The notes: a model not told the origin generated them from the letters alone. A DNA stretch of 57,221 bases from Bacillota bacterium (GCA_023391695.1 JAEWAK010000061.1:1-57221), one strand, 5' to 3'; numbered from the stretch's first letter, positions 16,707 through 25,368 are shown. Program-made: numbers and translations.

Positions 16707-17717
16707 TTAGTTCTTGCCGCCATAACCCTTATATGTAGCGTAAACTGCATCTGCATATTGATCTGCCAGAATAGGACGGCCATAAGAATCTGTTGCTCCC
16801 GGATACCAGTAATCTCCTCCGTTATAGTGCAATAAACCGTTATATATATTGCCGAATTTAGCAATCTTTTCATTTAAAATCAGTCCGCCTAAGCATACCT
16901 GATCTTGTTCACTGCTGTGATTATAAGCACGGCCAAATGTTGAACTGAATTGAGATAAATAAGCATTACGTGTGTTCGGTTCTACCTGCATCAATCCGTC
17001 GCCGGCTGATGGGCTGCCCGGTAAGCCTGCTCCAAAGCTGCTTTCCTTTTTGATAACGGCACACAGCAATAAAGCAAAATCTCCGCCTTTACCAAACTTA
17101 TTGTCTACATTCATTGTATAGGTCCATATGTTGCTTGGAACCTCGGAAGGCTTTGTTACGGAAGGATTTGATGAACCAGTATAAATCTTAACCGATGACA
17201 TTTTGTCATTGGCAGCGTCGCCAACCCATGAAGAACTTGAAGTATAAGTCCACTTTGTTCCTCCAAAATTATCATTTTCATACACTTCAACAGTCCAGCC
17301 GCTTGGAACCTGGAGAGAGGACATCCAGTCATTCGGAATTCCATTTGCATTCAACTGGGACAGCGTATAATTGCCTACTCCAAGTGTTTTTGCTGTTCCG
17401 CCATAGTTTATATCTGCATAGAATGTCACTCCGTTTGTTGCCGGTGGTGTTGTTGGCGGTGTAGTTCCGCCGCCGCCTTGCTGCCATAAAGCAGGAACAT
17501 TGGATGGTTCCCAACCTACAAGGGAAGTATGTGCCTGAAGACAGGTATAAGTACTTCCGCTATAGGTTACTGTATCATTTACTGCATATGCAGTATTTGG
17601 AGCCCATGCTCCTCTGGCGGCCGCGCTCACCGGTAAAGCTACGCAAAATGTGGATAAGAGCAATGTTAAGACCACCATAAGTGACAGGGCTTTAAAAGAA
17701 AACTTTTTACTAGTCAT
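16707..17717 (-). CDS. Secreted GH23-type enzyme with CBM5/12 and beta-gamma-crystallin domains
   Basis: Secreted protein of 336 residues. A signal peptide (to about residue 33, VSAAA) is followed by a CBM5/12 chitin-binding module (35-79), a Pro/Thr linker, a beta-gamma-crystallin domain (95-180) with two calcium-type motifs NDWMSS (129-134) and NDKMSS (170-175), and a lysozyme-like GH23 domain (about 190-336). The last has KKESSFG with putative catalytic Glu225, then GDGLMQVEPNT. GH23 with a chitin-binding module can be a lytic transglycosylase or a goose-lysozyme-type chitinase; beside GH18 the latter fits better. A close paralogue lies at 45646-46662. It follows GH18 and is probably cotranscribed. 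Confidence 0.85.
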   Translation of the reverse strand: MTSKKFSFKALSLMVVLTLLLSTFCVALPVSAAARGAWAPNTAYAVNDTVTYSGSTYTCLQAHTSLVGWEPSNVPALWQQGGGGTTPPTTPPATNGVTFYADINYGGTAKTLGVGNYTLSQLNANGIPNDWMSSLQVPSGWTVEVYENDNFGGTKWTYTSSSSWVGDAANDKMSSVKIYTGSSNPSVTKPSEVPSNIWTYTMNVDNKFGKGGDFALLLCAVIKKESSFGAGLPGSPSAGDGLMQVEPNTRNAYLSQFSSTFGRAYNHSSEQDQVCLGGLILNEKIAKFGNIYNGLLHYNGGDYWYPGATDSYGRPILADQYADAVYATYKGYGGKN

Positions 17718-17789
17718 TTTTTGACCTCCTTTTATTTTATTTTATTTATCTGTGGCTCACCCATAAGACGAACCACAGTTTTAACTGTA

Positions 17790-19541
17790 TTATTTCAATG
17801 CATCAAAGTAAGTACGGTAATTATTTGTAAACTCGTAATTGTTCTGAGCATCCCAGTTTACTGACCAGGACATTAAGCCTTTGAAGCCGGAATAGCCGGA
17901 AACATTCTGAAGTTTGTATGTTCCGCCATAGGGTGTTCCTTTAATCAGGTAATCCAGCGCTTTCTTCATTTCTGCAGGACTGATGTATCCTCCGCTGGGA
18001 GCAGCACCCGAAGCAGCCGGTAAACCGATCAGTACCTGATCCTGCCTTAGTGCAGGAAACATATTGCTTGAATTGTTTGCAATCGGGAAGCCTTTCAGCA
18101 GCATTTCCGCCATTGCCACCTCAAAATCTGCTGTTCCCTGGTTATAGGTTCTGCCGTCCAGGGCTGTATTTCCGCCGCAATTATAGTGCTGTACATGGAT
18201 ATAGGTCAGCTTATCCTTTAGTCCGTAAATAATAGGCAGATAAGCACCCCAAGGTCCGCCATATGCTGTTATACCACCTTGTACATAAGCTATTTCTGGA
18301 GCCATGCTTAAAGTGAAGCTTGAACCGTATCTTGCAGTGATATCTTTCATTGCCGCAATCAGGTTTACTATGGTTGGAGTTGTGGGGTTTCTGAAGTCCG
18401 TATCACCGCCGTTTAAAAATATACCGGTTTCAATATCTATATCTACACCGCTAAATCCATATTTATCAATGGTAGCAATAAGTGAATTTATAAATCTTGT
18501 TTTAGCTGCGCTGTCAGGCAGGCTTAAAGCACCATTTTGTCCTCCTAATGACAACACGACCTTTTTCCCCAAGCCTTTAAGATATGAGACGTCAGAGGAG
18601 AAGGATGCATCCGTTGCATTGAAAGGTGTAAATGAAACTGTTCCATCGCCTGCTATATCGGCAAAAGCTACATTAATGACATCCCACTTGTTTGATACGT
18701 TCCTGAGCGTCATAACCGGAGTTAATCCATTATCAAAGTTGTGCCAGTAGCCAACAAGCAGCTTACTGCCGGCAGGTGGTGGTGTGGATATTGTATAGGT
18801 GGCTGAAGCTATGGCCGAATTGTTCTTTCCCGATGCCATAGCAATTGCCTTTATTGTTTTAGTACTCGTAACAGATATTGCACCCGTATATTGTGAAGAG
18901 GATGAAGTAGGTGTGGAGCCATCGGTAGTATACCTGATGGTAGCACCTGCTGTAACACAGGAAATAGTAACATTCTGTGCAGATGTATATGTTCCGCCTG
19001 CAGGACTGAAAGCAGGTGTTGCAACAGTCGAGTTATCCAGAATGGTATAGGCAGCTGTTACAGTGTCGGATGGGTTCATCCCCGTTTTAAAGGCTTTCGC
19101 CTTAATAATGGTATTCTTTGAGATATTAATCTGACCGGCGTATATTGCCGATGTTGAATTCGGTTCGCTTTCATCGGTAGTATACCTGATGACAGCACCG
19201 CTTGTTGCGCATGAAATAGTTATGGTCTGTGCAGATGTATACGTTCCGCCTGCAGGACTGAAGCCAGGTGTTGCCACCTGTGCCGGTGCGCTGCCGCCTT
19301 GCTCCCATAAAGCAGGTACATTGGACGGTTCCCAGCCTGTGAGGGAAGTATGTGCCTGACGGCAGGTATAAGTACTTCCACTATATGTTACCGTATCACC
19401 TACTGCATATGCAGTATTTGGAGCCCATGCACCTCTGTCGGCTGCACTTACCGGTATCGCCGTGAACAGGTTGCACAATAAAGCAAGCATTACTATTAAT
19501 GTCAGTGATTTTGTTAAAGATTTTTTCTTTAAAGCATTCAT
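17790..19541 (-). CDS. Secreted GH18 chitinase
   Basis: Secreted chitinase of 583 residues. Order: signal peptide (to about 34), CBM5/12 (36-80), two chitobiase C-terminal-like (CHB_HEX_C) repeats (about 88-168 and 172-252), and a GH18 barrel (about 259-583). The catalytic motif is GVDIDIE, with Asp367, Asp369 and acid Glu371; SLGG (331-334) is the second family motif. Hydrolyses chitin by substrate-assisted catalysis outside the cell. It lies 176 bp behind a sigma factor gene and is followed by GH23. A 3' fragment of a close homologue lies at 46729-46847. Confidence 0.93.
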   Translation of the reverse strand: MNALKKKSLTKSLTLIVMLALLCNLFTAIPVSAADRGAWAPNTAYAVGDTVTYSGSTYTCRQAHTSLTGWEPSNVPALWEQGGSAPAQVATPGFSPAGGTYTSAQTITISCATSGAVIRYTTDESEPNSTSAIYAGQINISKNTIIKAKAFKTGMNPSDTVTAAYTILDNSTVATPAFSPAGGTYTSAQNVTISCVTAGATIRYTTDGSTPTSSSSQYTGAISVTSTKTIKAIAMASGKNNSAIASATYTISTPPPAGSKLLVGYWHNFDNGLTPVMTLRNVSNKWDVINVAFADIAGDGTVSFTPFNATDASFSSDVSYLKGLGKKVVLSLGGQNGALSLPDSAAKTRFINSLIATIDKYGFSGVDIDIETGIFLNGGDTDFRNPTTPTIVNLIAAMKDITARYGSSFTLSMAPEIAYVQGGITAYGGPWGAYLPIIYGLKDKLTYIHVQHYNCGGNTALDGRTYNQGTADFEVAMAEMLLKGFPIANNSSNMFPALRQDQVLIGLPAASGAAPSGGYISPAEMKKALDYLIKGTPYGGTYKLQNVSGYSGFKGLMSWSVNWDAQNNYEFTNNYRTYFDALK

Positions 19542-19717
19542 GGTATATCCCCCTTATCTTCTACATTAATAACGTTTTAAAACCAAAAATCCCTACAGTT
19601 TTTTAAAATTTGTAATAATTTTATAAAATTTTACTTTTTTGCTGTAATCAGAAATGGTTACTTTAGCATCAATGATCATAATTAATACAATATAAATACG
19701 TTATAATCAGCTTCAAT

Positions 19718-20254
19718 TTATTCGCGCTTTTTATCCCTTATTTCCATTAGTTTGCGTACTTTTTGTTTTGCCCTCATGATTCGAGTATCAACATGTTTTG
19801 ATGTCATCCCCAGTGCTTCACCAATTTCCTTATAGGATAACCCTTGAAGGTATTTCATTTGTAAGACTAATCTGCTGATTTCATCAAGCTCAGAAATACA
19901 CTTTAACATGTGCTGAAAATCATTTTGACGGATTACCTGCATCTCAACGGATAAATCATCCGATTTCAGTTCATACTCCATATCGTCTATGGAAACAGAT
20001 GACAAATATCTATTCTTCCGTATAATATCAATGCATTTATTCTTTACAATGATAATGATTCTCTTTCGAAACTCCCCATAATTTAACGCAAACATTTCAT
20101 GTTTATGTTTTATTACCGCCAAGAAAGCGTCATGAACCGCATCCTCAGCCATCATTTGATTGTTTGTAATTCTTAAAGCTACATGGATACAATCAAACCG
20201 AAATTCTTCGTACAATTCTTCCAACTTTTTTTTGTCCTGCTCATTTTCAAACAT
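19718..20254 (-). CDS. Sigma-70 family RNA polymerase sigma factor
   Basis: Sigma factor of 178 residues, ECF-like in size. Region 2 covers about 18-90 (AEDAVHDAFLAVIKHK) and region 4 about 115-170 (LQMKYLQGLSYKEIGEALGM, then KHVDTRIMRAKQKVRKLM). No anti-sigma gene is adjacent. It lies directly upstream of, and on the same strand as, the GH18-GH23 genes and could direct their transcription; this is inference. Its own upstream DNA carries two copies of a 17-base direct repeat. An upstream promoter sequence of known class could not be assigned. Confidence 0.85.
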   Translation of the reverse strand: MFENEQDKKKLEELYEEFRFDCIHVALRITNNQMMAEDAVHDAFLAVIKHKHEMFALNYGEFRKRIIIIVKNKCIDIIRKNRYLSSVSIDDMEYELKSDDLSVEMQVIRQNDFQHMLKCISELDEISRLVLQMKYLQGLSYKEIGEALGMTSKHVDTRIMRAKQKVRKLMEIRDKKRE

Positions 20255-20273
20255 TGCTCCCCCTATGTTTTAT

Positions 20274-20330
20274 ACAAATTATTACAATTCATTTCATAAT
20301 TACAAGCATTTAGACAAATTATTACAATTC
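20274..20330. repeat. 17-bp direct repeats upstream of the sigma gene
   Basis: ACAAATTATTACAATTC occurs perfectly at 20274-20290 and 20314-20330, 40 bp apart, just upstream of the sigma start. Its reverse complement core TTGTAATAATTT also appears upstream of GH18 near 19612. These may be regulator or promoter elements, though AT-richness raises the chance of coincidence for the shorter core. Confidence 0.6.
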
Positions 20331-20389
20331 TGATAATACAGTAACATGAAAATAATTCCAATAGGACATAAGTTTTACTTCCTTGAAAT

Positions 20390-20545
20390 TTATGATTAGG
20401 CGAGAAGCTAGTTTAAAGCCAGAAGTGTGCAGAAATCCCGAGTTCAACTCGATATACTATACGCCTCGCTGAAAACAATTTTACCTCATGGAGTGATAAC
20501 TTCCGTCCTTTGATCTTGAATCAAAGAGGGACCTGGATCAACACC
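20390..20545. other. Intergenic stretch with two hairpins
   Basis: Between the sigma promoter region and the phased repeats there is no gene. CGAGT-TCA-ACTCG near 20450-20462 lies inside an AGGCG/CGCCT pair, and CTTTGAT-CTTGA-ATCAAAG lies near 20508-20526. Either could be a terminator remnant or an RNA element; no known class was recognised. Confidence 0.35.
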
Positions 20546-20560
20546 TTACTTCTTGCGGGA

Positions 20561-20659
20561 AATCTTTATACACTCTTTATGCCACAGGCAAAATCTTTAT
20601 ACAATCTTTATGCCACAGGCGAAATCTTAATACTATCGTAACGTTGCACATGTTATACT
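20561..20659 (+). promoter_or_regulatory. Phased direct repeats and -10 box upstream of the AtpI-like gene
   Basis: AATCTTTATA starts at 20561 and 20592, with a third weaker copy (AATCTTAATA) at 20623: an exact 31-bp period, about three helical turns. The first two units each hold two half-sites, TTTATA and TTTATG, 11 bp apart. A good -10 (TATACT, 20654-20659) follows with no matching -35. Tandem half-sites at 11-bp spacing in front of a -35-less promoter are typical of OmpR/PhoB/KdpE-type activators. The inverted repeat ACGTTG/CAACGT (20641-20667) brackets the -10. Confidence 0.6.
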
Positions 20660-20689
20660 AACAACGTATGTATTTAATGTGAAAGAAAA

Positions 20690-21020
20690 GAGATGCAGCT
20701 TCCTTGTTCGCTCTGGCTGATTGGGCCAGAATTATAGGATTTTAATTGTTGGTACGCTGATTTGTAAATCAAAACCGGTGTAATTATTAATTATTTCACC
20801 CGTTATACTCATTATAGCAATAGCGATATCTTCTAACTTTTAGGAAGCGGCAGCCTTAGTGTGGGACACCACATCCATAGTACAAATCGGCACGCTCCTC
20901 GTAAATTTATGCAAATCCGCTTTCCTTTTATACTTGCGCTGTGCTATCAGATTACGCTTTAATATAGCTGTTTTGGGGGATAAAACGGCACAGAAACTGA
21001 TCGGATTTTGGGAAGGAGGC
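20690..21020 (+). promoter_or_regulatory. Long structured leader of the AtpI-like gene
   Basis: About 360 bases separate the -10 box from the start codon. GCAGCTTCC at 20695-20703 can pair with GGAAGCGGC near 20842, enclosing a hairpin TCTGGC/GCCAGA. Another hairpin (TGTGG-GACA-CCACA) lies near 20860-20873. I do not recognise a known riboswitch class. It may be a cis-acting RNA, or decayed sequence. Confidence 0.35.
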
Positions 21021-21026
21021 GAATGA

Positions 21027-21401
21027 ATGATACCTCAAGCTAAAATAAAACAAGAAATAGCAAGTACCTTCCTCTGTGTAGTTGGCTTGTCTTTCATGTT
21101 AATTGGTTTATATATATTTGCAGACAAGTTCAGTCTTTCTGTTGTACTGGGCACGGCTATTGGCGGCGTAGCCTCAATCGGGAATTTTATTTTAAACATA
21201 TATACCGCAAAGTATTCTGCAAAATATGATCAAAAAAAGGCCGCCCGTATTGTACTGCATTCAAAAATAATCAGAGCAATTTTCATGTGTATCATCGTGT
21301 ATTTCATATTGTTGATACCCCTGATACATAACACCACCGGCATTATTACGTTGTTTTTTCCGCAAATTAGCCGCGCGATTATATACATAATCAAAAGCTG
21401 A
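21027..21401 (+). CDS. ATP synthase subunit I-like membrane protein
   Basis: Membrane protein of 124 residues with four predicted segments (about 11-31, 37-58, 85-104, 106-122) and a basic cytoplasmic loop KYDQKKAARIVLHSK. The LGTAIGGVASIGNFILNIY segment resembles AtpI/ATP synthase subunit I, a small accessory protein usually encoded first in atp operons. Here no atp genes follow, so it is an orphan. The ATG at 21027 is 7 bases after AAGGAGG; an ATG four bases earlier opens a frame that stops at once. The unusually long, elaborate upstream region suggests tight control. The family assignment is moderate. Confidence 0.6.
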   Translation: MIPQAKIKQEIASTFLCVVGLSFMLIGLYIFADKFSLSVVLGTAIGGVASIGNFILNIYTAKYSAKYDQKKAARIVLHSKIIRAIFMCIIVYFILLIPLIHNTTGIITLFFPQISRAIIYIIKS

Positions 21402-21576
21402 AAATTGTTCCCGTACGAAATCCCTCCATAACAAGCGACTGTCGGCAGTAGAGGTATAAGAAGGTGTTAATGTAACATGAATATAGAGAATTTGAACGAG
21501 TAAAATTCAACTTTTTAATATAGTTTAATCAAAGGAAAATAAAAAAGGCACTGCTCTTTTTTGTCCTTAAAATAAA

Positions 21577-21611
21577 CAAAGGCATCAAGATTTTCTGCCC
21601 TGATGCCTTTG
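21577..21611 (-). terminator. Terminator after the CheX-like gene
   Basis: CAAAGGCATCA (21577-21587) pairs with TGATGCCTTTG (21601-21611), an 11-bp perfect stem. On the minus strand it is followed by a T-rich tract, 60 bases past the CheX-like stop. Confidence 0.75.
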
Positions 21612-21670
21612 GATTTCCCTGTCTGAAATTGCTTTTAATCACTGCCATACATCGGCGTCCATAATACAGC

Positions 21671-22132
21671 TTATATATTCAGTCCAATATTAAGTTCTAT
21701 TTTCCCCATATCAGTTTCAAAATCAATCGCCAAAGTCTCAAAACTGTTAATTTCAGCATTTTCCAGAATAACTCTGGGAGGATTAATCTTTGTTGATAAC
21801 CCAAATGAAGAAAGTTTTGTTGCGGAAGAACCTGCTATCATACTGGATAATTCCCCTACTGCACTTTTAGCCATATCATCGATGGAAGTAATACTCATCC
21901 CCATCATCATTATTGATGCTAATCTTTTTGCAGTATCTAAAGGCATAGAAAGAGCTATATCGCCCTGAACCGCACCTTGAAAACAGACTATTGTCGATAA
22001 ATCTAAATTCACGTACATTTTGTTTTTCTTTTGAATATTACACCTTTTAATATTATGTACTCCGAATTGCTCCAAAGTAACATTGAAAGTTTCTAAAATA
22101 GTATTTATATACTTAACATCCATAATACTCAC
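21671..22132 (-). CDS. CheX-like chemotaxis phosphatase homologue
   Basis: Protein of 153 residues with the CheC/CheX/FliY fold. CheX dephosphorylates CheY-P using a Glu and an Asn in an E-x-x-N helix. Here the helix reads SAVGELSSMIAGSSATKL, where Ser replaces the catalytic Asn while Glu and the M-I-x-G pattern remain. The protein may therefore be an inactive or non-chemotactic relative. A start at GTG 22132 follows AAGGAG by 5 bases. A 57-residue gene lies 42 bp upstream and is probably cotranscribed. No CheA, CheY or flagellar gene is present in the window. Confidence 0.75.
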   Translation of the reverse strand: MSIMDVKYINTILETFNVTLEQFGVHNIKRCNIQKKNKMYVNLDLSTIVCFQGAVQGDIALSMPLDTAKRLASIMMMGMSITSIDDMAKSAVGELSSMIAGSSATKLSSFGLSTKINPPRVILENAEINSFETLAIDFETDMGKIELNIGLNI

Positions 22133-22174
22133 AAAATCTCCTTTTAGCCTGCCGCATCCCTGAAGTTTTTACGT

Positions 22175-22348
22175 TTAATTATTTACAAAATATTCTTTTC
22201 TTTGATTAAGATCATCGATAAGCTGTAATATCTTTATTTTTTGATACATTAAGTACTGCAGCTCTTCCGTACTAATAGTACTTTTTTCAATTCTCGAATC
22301 AATATTGTCTAATACGATATGTAAGTCGCTGATAGTCTGTTCACTCAT
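22175..22348 (-). CDS. Small helical protein of unknown function
   Basis: A 57-residue frame not long enough for ordinary gene cut-offs but well supported: AAGGAG lies 8 bases before the ATG at 22348 and the gene is 42 bp upstream of the CheX-like gene on the same strand. The sequence is two amphipathic helices (LHIVLDNIDSRIEK and LQYLMYQKIKILQLIDDLNQ), possibly a coiled-coil adaptor. No family was recognised; it does not show the Spo0E SQELD signature. Its position suggests a partner of the CheX-like protein. Confidence 0.7.
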   Translation of the reverse strand: MSEQTISDLHIVLDNIDSRIEKSTISTEELQYLMYQKIKILQLIDDLNQRKEYFVNN

Positions 22349-22691
22349 ATAATTTATACTCCTTATATTGTTTATTTATTAAATTTCGACAATTCATAAG
22401 ATTAATATTACAACACCCAGACTATATACCTATAAAAATAGGATTAAAGAACTAAGTTAAATAATAATAATTCATCAAATCTATCTAATTTTCTGTTCTG
22501 ATCTAACTCATCCTTCGGACTCTTTTTATATCTTCCGGCTACTATTCCGGTTCAATAAAATACCCAGTAAAGCAAACACAGCCTTTTTCTGTATATGCCT
22601 TACCGGGTACACTTTGCCCTTAATATATATTTTGCGTATATTAACAGTAATTGAAATATTATGCGATCCACTGAACCGCTTCGGTCTGATT
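22349..22691. other. Intergenic region
   Basis: AT-rich spacer between the small helical gene and the 818-residue secreted protein. It contains the latter's terminator at 22561-22609 and, near 22349-22450, presumably the promoter of the CheX-like pair. Nothing else is seen. Confidence 0.5.
22561..22609 (-). terminator. Terminator of the 818-residue secreted protein gene
   Basis: TACCCAGTAA pairs with TTACCGGGTA (one wobble) around a loop with a smaller inner stem; on the minus strand the stem is followed by ATTTTATT. It lies about 85-130 bases past the stop. Confidence 0.6.
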
Positions 22692-25148
22692 TTAGTTTAT
22701 ACGTTCTAAAACCCATTGTGCACTTAACCAGCCGGATTGTACAGACCCACTTTGCACATAACCAAGCTTATTCTCTATGTGCATATAATCGGGATGTTCT
22801 GGCCAGCGGCTCTTGATTCTGGTTTTGCCTCTTCCAGCATCCTCAAGAATCCACATCATACTCCACCAGTTAGTATTCAGCGGAGCATATTGTAAATATC
22901 CTGTTACGTTTTCAATGTTAAGATAGTTGCCTGTCCATAAATTCTTTATTCTCTTTGTTCCGGAACCGTCACCAACATCCTCAATTATCCACTTCATGCT
23001 ATTCCAGCCGGTATTTAAAGGTCCATATTGTACCGTACCGTTTTTATTCTCAAGATGCATGTAGTCGCCTGTCCAAACGTTTTTAATCCTATATTGCGAT
23101 GCAGCAGGCGGAGTTTGAGTTCCGCCCATATCTTTTCCGTACTGTGGATTGCTGCCGTAAGTAACTATTACTGCAGTGGTTGTTGCCGGAATTGTAACTG
23201 TTCCTTCTGCATTGTTTATTGTTCCTGCAGTAGTAGATATAATATTGTTTATAAATGCCGGTATTCTTAATACTACGTTGTTGCGTGCCCGTGTTCCGCT
23301 TAAAGTTATCCTTACCTGATTATTGGCAAGTCCTTCAATCTTAACACCCATTCTTCCGTTGTCTTTAATAGGATAATTCGAAAGTTCTGTTACCTTACCG
23401 CTTGCCAGCCATTCATTCGGTATTCCATTACCTACTAAAACAGAACCATCGGATTTTTCAGCTATGAGTGAATCGATAAGTACCTTTGTCGCTGTTGCCT
23501 GCCCCCACATGTGAGGACATGAACCTCCGCCGTCTCCCGGATGAGTACCCTGCCATGGTACTGTGCTGTCGGGATACCATATTCCTTCCCACCATCCGAA
23601 GGGTGATGTCATTGCATTATTTATCATAAACTTGTATGCATAAATACCTTCCGTACGGTACGCTTTACCTCTTAAGCCCGCACTTGCGTATCCTGCATTG
23701 TATGCAGAGCTGTAGAAGCCGTGTGGATATCCTCCGAAATCATGTGCGGGCAAATTTCCTATCAATCTTCCGAACCCATAGTCATAAGTAGCATCAACGG
23801 CATCAATAAGTGTGCCGCTCTGATTTGCGCCGAACAAATATCCATCCCAGTTCCAACGCCCGAACAACATTTGTGATGCCCAGTTTGCATCCCTTGGTTC
23901 AGAACATCTGTTAGCCGTATTTGGCTGTACCATTGAAGCCGGTATATAGTTTAGAGTATAGGTCGACCTGGTCTGGTCAAGCTTATTGTTTACGCTTGTG
24001 AGCAAGCTGTTGTAAAGATTTGCAGCCCAGGTTGATTCTGATGTTTTACCCAATCTGTCGCAGATATATTTGTATGTGGTTAATCCGAATAGCGCTGAAC
24101 AGTTGTCTATTGTCCAATATCCGTCAGAATCCAAATCGTTTGTCATTTTCATTATTCCGTCAGGACCTGTACGTTCTGATTCAATTGTGTGTGTATTTGA
24201 CTGGATTACACTAAAATTGTCGTTAACATATGTTGTATCGCCGGTTTTCAATAGGTACAACGCATATGGCCAGCTGAATTTCCATTTTGCATCGCTGTAC
24301 TGGAGTGCAGATTGTATCCTGTCTATGTAATTTTTTGCGTCTCCAAGGTCTCCCATGTTTATGAGATTGGTTATAATACCTATAGAATCATGGTCAAAAA
24401 CTATATCATATCCATTTTCCCCAACATGTATATCATATCCGTCGTTGATGATACGAGTATAGCAGTATCCTGCTTTATATGCATTTATGAGGTTTGTATC
24501 CGGAAGCTGCGTAATATTCACAATATTTCCCAGTTTGCTGTTCCAAAAATTTTTCATATTTGTGTAGTGTGTATCCCAGCTGCCCGCAGCAACAATACTG
24601 GAGCTTGAAGGCCATGCATAAGTGCCTCCGAACCTGTCGGCCGCTATTGCAAAGTCATGGTTCACAGTTTGCCCTGCTTGTACTGTGGTGCTGTTGTTGG
24701 TAAGAGCGGTATAGTTGCTGTTTTGGCCGGGAGCCAGCGTTACAGCCGCAGTACCGTGATTATAGACCGAAACTCTGGAATAAGCTATTACGAAATTATT
24801 CCCGCCTATAGTAACCTTGTCTCCAAAGTGCTTTATTTTTACAGTACAGTTGTCACGTTCAAACTCGGTTACCAAACATGGCAGGTATCCTTCTTCATTA
24901 TACCATTTCTGTGATGCAGGATTATTGTATATGGAGAACCACAGGTCAAGGTTTCTCCCGTCACGAATGTACATACTTCCGTTCATACGTGGAATCGGAG
25001 AATCCTTGTCACCATCCCATCCAATAACACCTTCCATTTTACTAATAGTGTAAGCAAATGCAACCTGCGGGTAATGAGCTGTCGTCAATGTTGTCACCAA
25101 TAGCGCTATAATTAGTACCGTGCTGAATAAACGACTTACTTTCTTCAT
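22692..25148 (-). CDS. Large secreted (alpha/alpha) glycosidase-like protein with three C-terminal lectin-like repeats
   Basis: Secreted protein of 818 residues. A signal peptide ends near residue 32 (VAFA). Residues ~40-190 are beta-rich, and ~200-590 are helix-rich with many Trp/Tyr and Asp/His pairs (DIVFDHDSIG, WKFSWPYALYLL), resembling six-hairpin glycosidases. A beta segment follows, then three ~50-residue repeats (about 665-818), each with YMHLEN/YLNIEN and W-x-S-M-x-W-I-x-ED, like ricin-B/CBM13-type sugar-binding units. I cannot assign a GH family with confidence. It appears monocistronic and ends at its own terminator. Confidence 0.6.
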   Translation of the reverse strand: MKKVSRLFSTVLIIALLVTTLTTAHYPQVAFAYTISKMEGVIGWDGDKDSPIPRMNGSMYIRDGRNLDLWFSIYNNPASQKWYNEEGYLPCLVTEFERDNCTVKIKHFGDKVTIGGNNFVIAYSRVSVYNHGTAAVTLAPGQNSNYTALTNNSTTVQAGQTVNHDFAIAADRFGGTYAWPSSSSIVAAGSWDTHYTNMKNFWNSKLGNIVNITQLPDTNLINAYKAGYCYTRIINDGYDIHVGENGYDIVFDHDSIGIITNLINMGDLGDAKNYIDRIQSALQYSDAKWKFSWPYALYLLKTGDTTYVNDNFSVIQSNTHTIESERTGPDGIMKMTNDLDSDGYWTIDNCSALFGLTTYKYICDRLGKTSESTWAANLYNSLLTSVNNKLDQTRSTYTLNYIPASMVQPNTANRCSEPRDANWASQMLFGRWNWDGYLFGANQSGTLIDAVDATYDYGFGRLIGNLPAHDFGGYPHGFYSSAYNAGYASAGLRGKAYRTEGIYAYKFMINNAMTSPFGWWEGIWYPDSTVPWQGTHPGDGGGSCPHMWGQATATKVLIDSLIAEKSDGSVLVGNGIPNEWLASGKVTELSNYPIKDNGRMGVKIEGLANNQVRITLSGTRARNNVVLRIPAFINNIISTTAGTINNAEGTVTIPATTTAVIVTYGSNPQYGKDMGGTQTPPAASQYRIKNVWTGDYMHLENKNGTVQYGPLNTGWNSMKWIIEDVGDGSGTKRIKNLWTGNYLNIENVTGYLQYAPLNTNWWSMMWILEDAGRGKTRIKSRWPEHPDYMHIENKLGYVQSGSVQSGWLSAQWVLERIN

Positions 25149-25368
25149 ATCTACTACCTCCTAAAAATCAAATTTGATATTTTTTTGCTCACTCGTTTTA
25201 TTGTCTTATGCTGATTAACAAACAATCCTTTCACTTTCATATAATTCACTTATAATTTAAAGCTGAAATTAAACGAACTAGAGATTACCGCTCCATTGCT
25301 TATGTACCATAATTATACCATTTTTTTCCGATAAAAAATAAGATTATTTGACATTAGATGTATTATTT

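Noticed and set aside
20390..20480. c-di-GMP, c-di-AMP or fluoride riboswitch
   Set aside because: Hairpins are present but the conserved cores of these classes could not be matched.
20561..20640. CRISPR-like short array
   Set aside because: Only three imperfect units with no unique spacers; period and half-site layout fit regulator sites.
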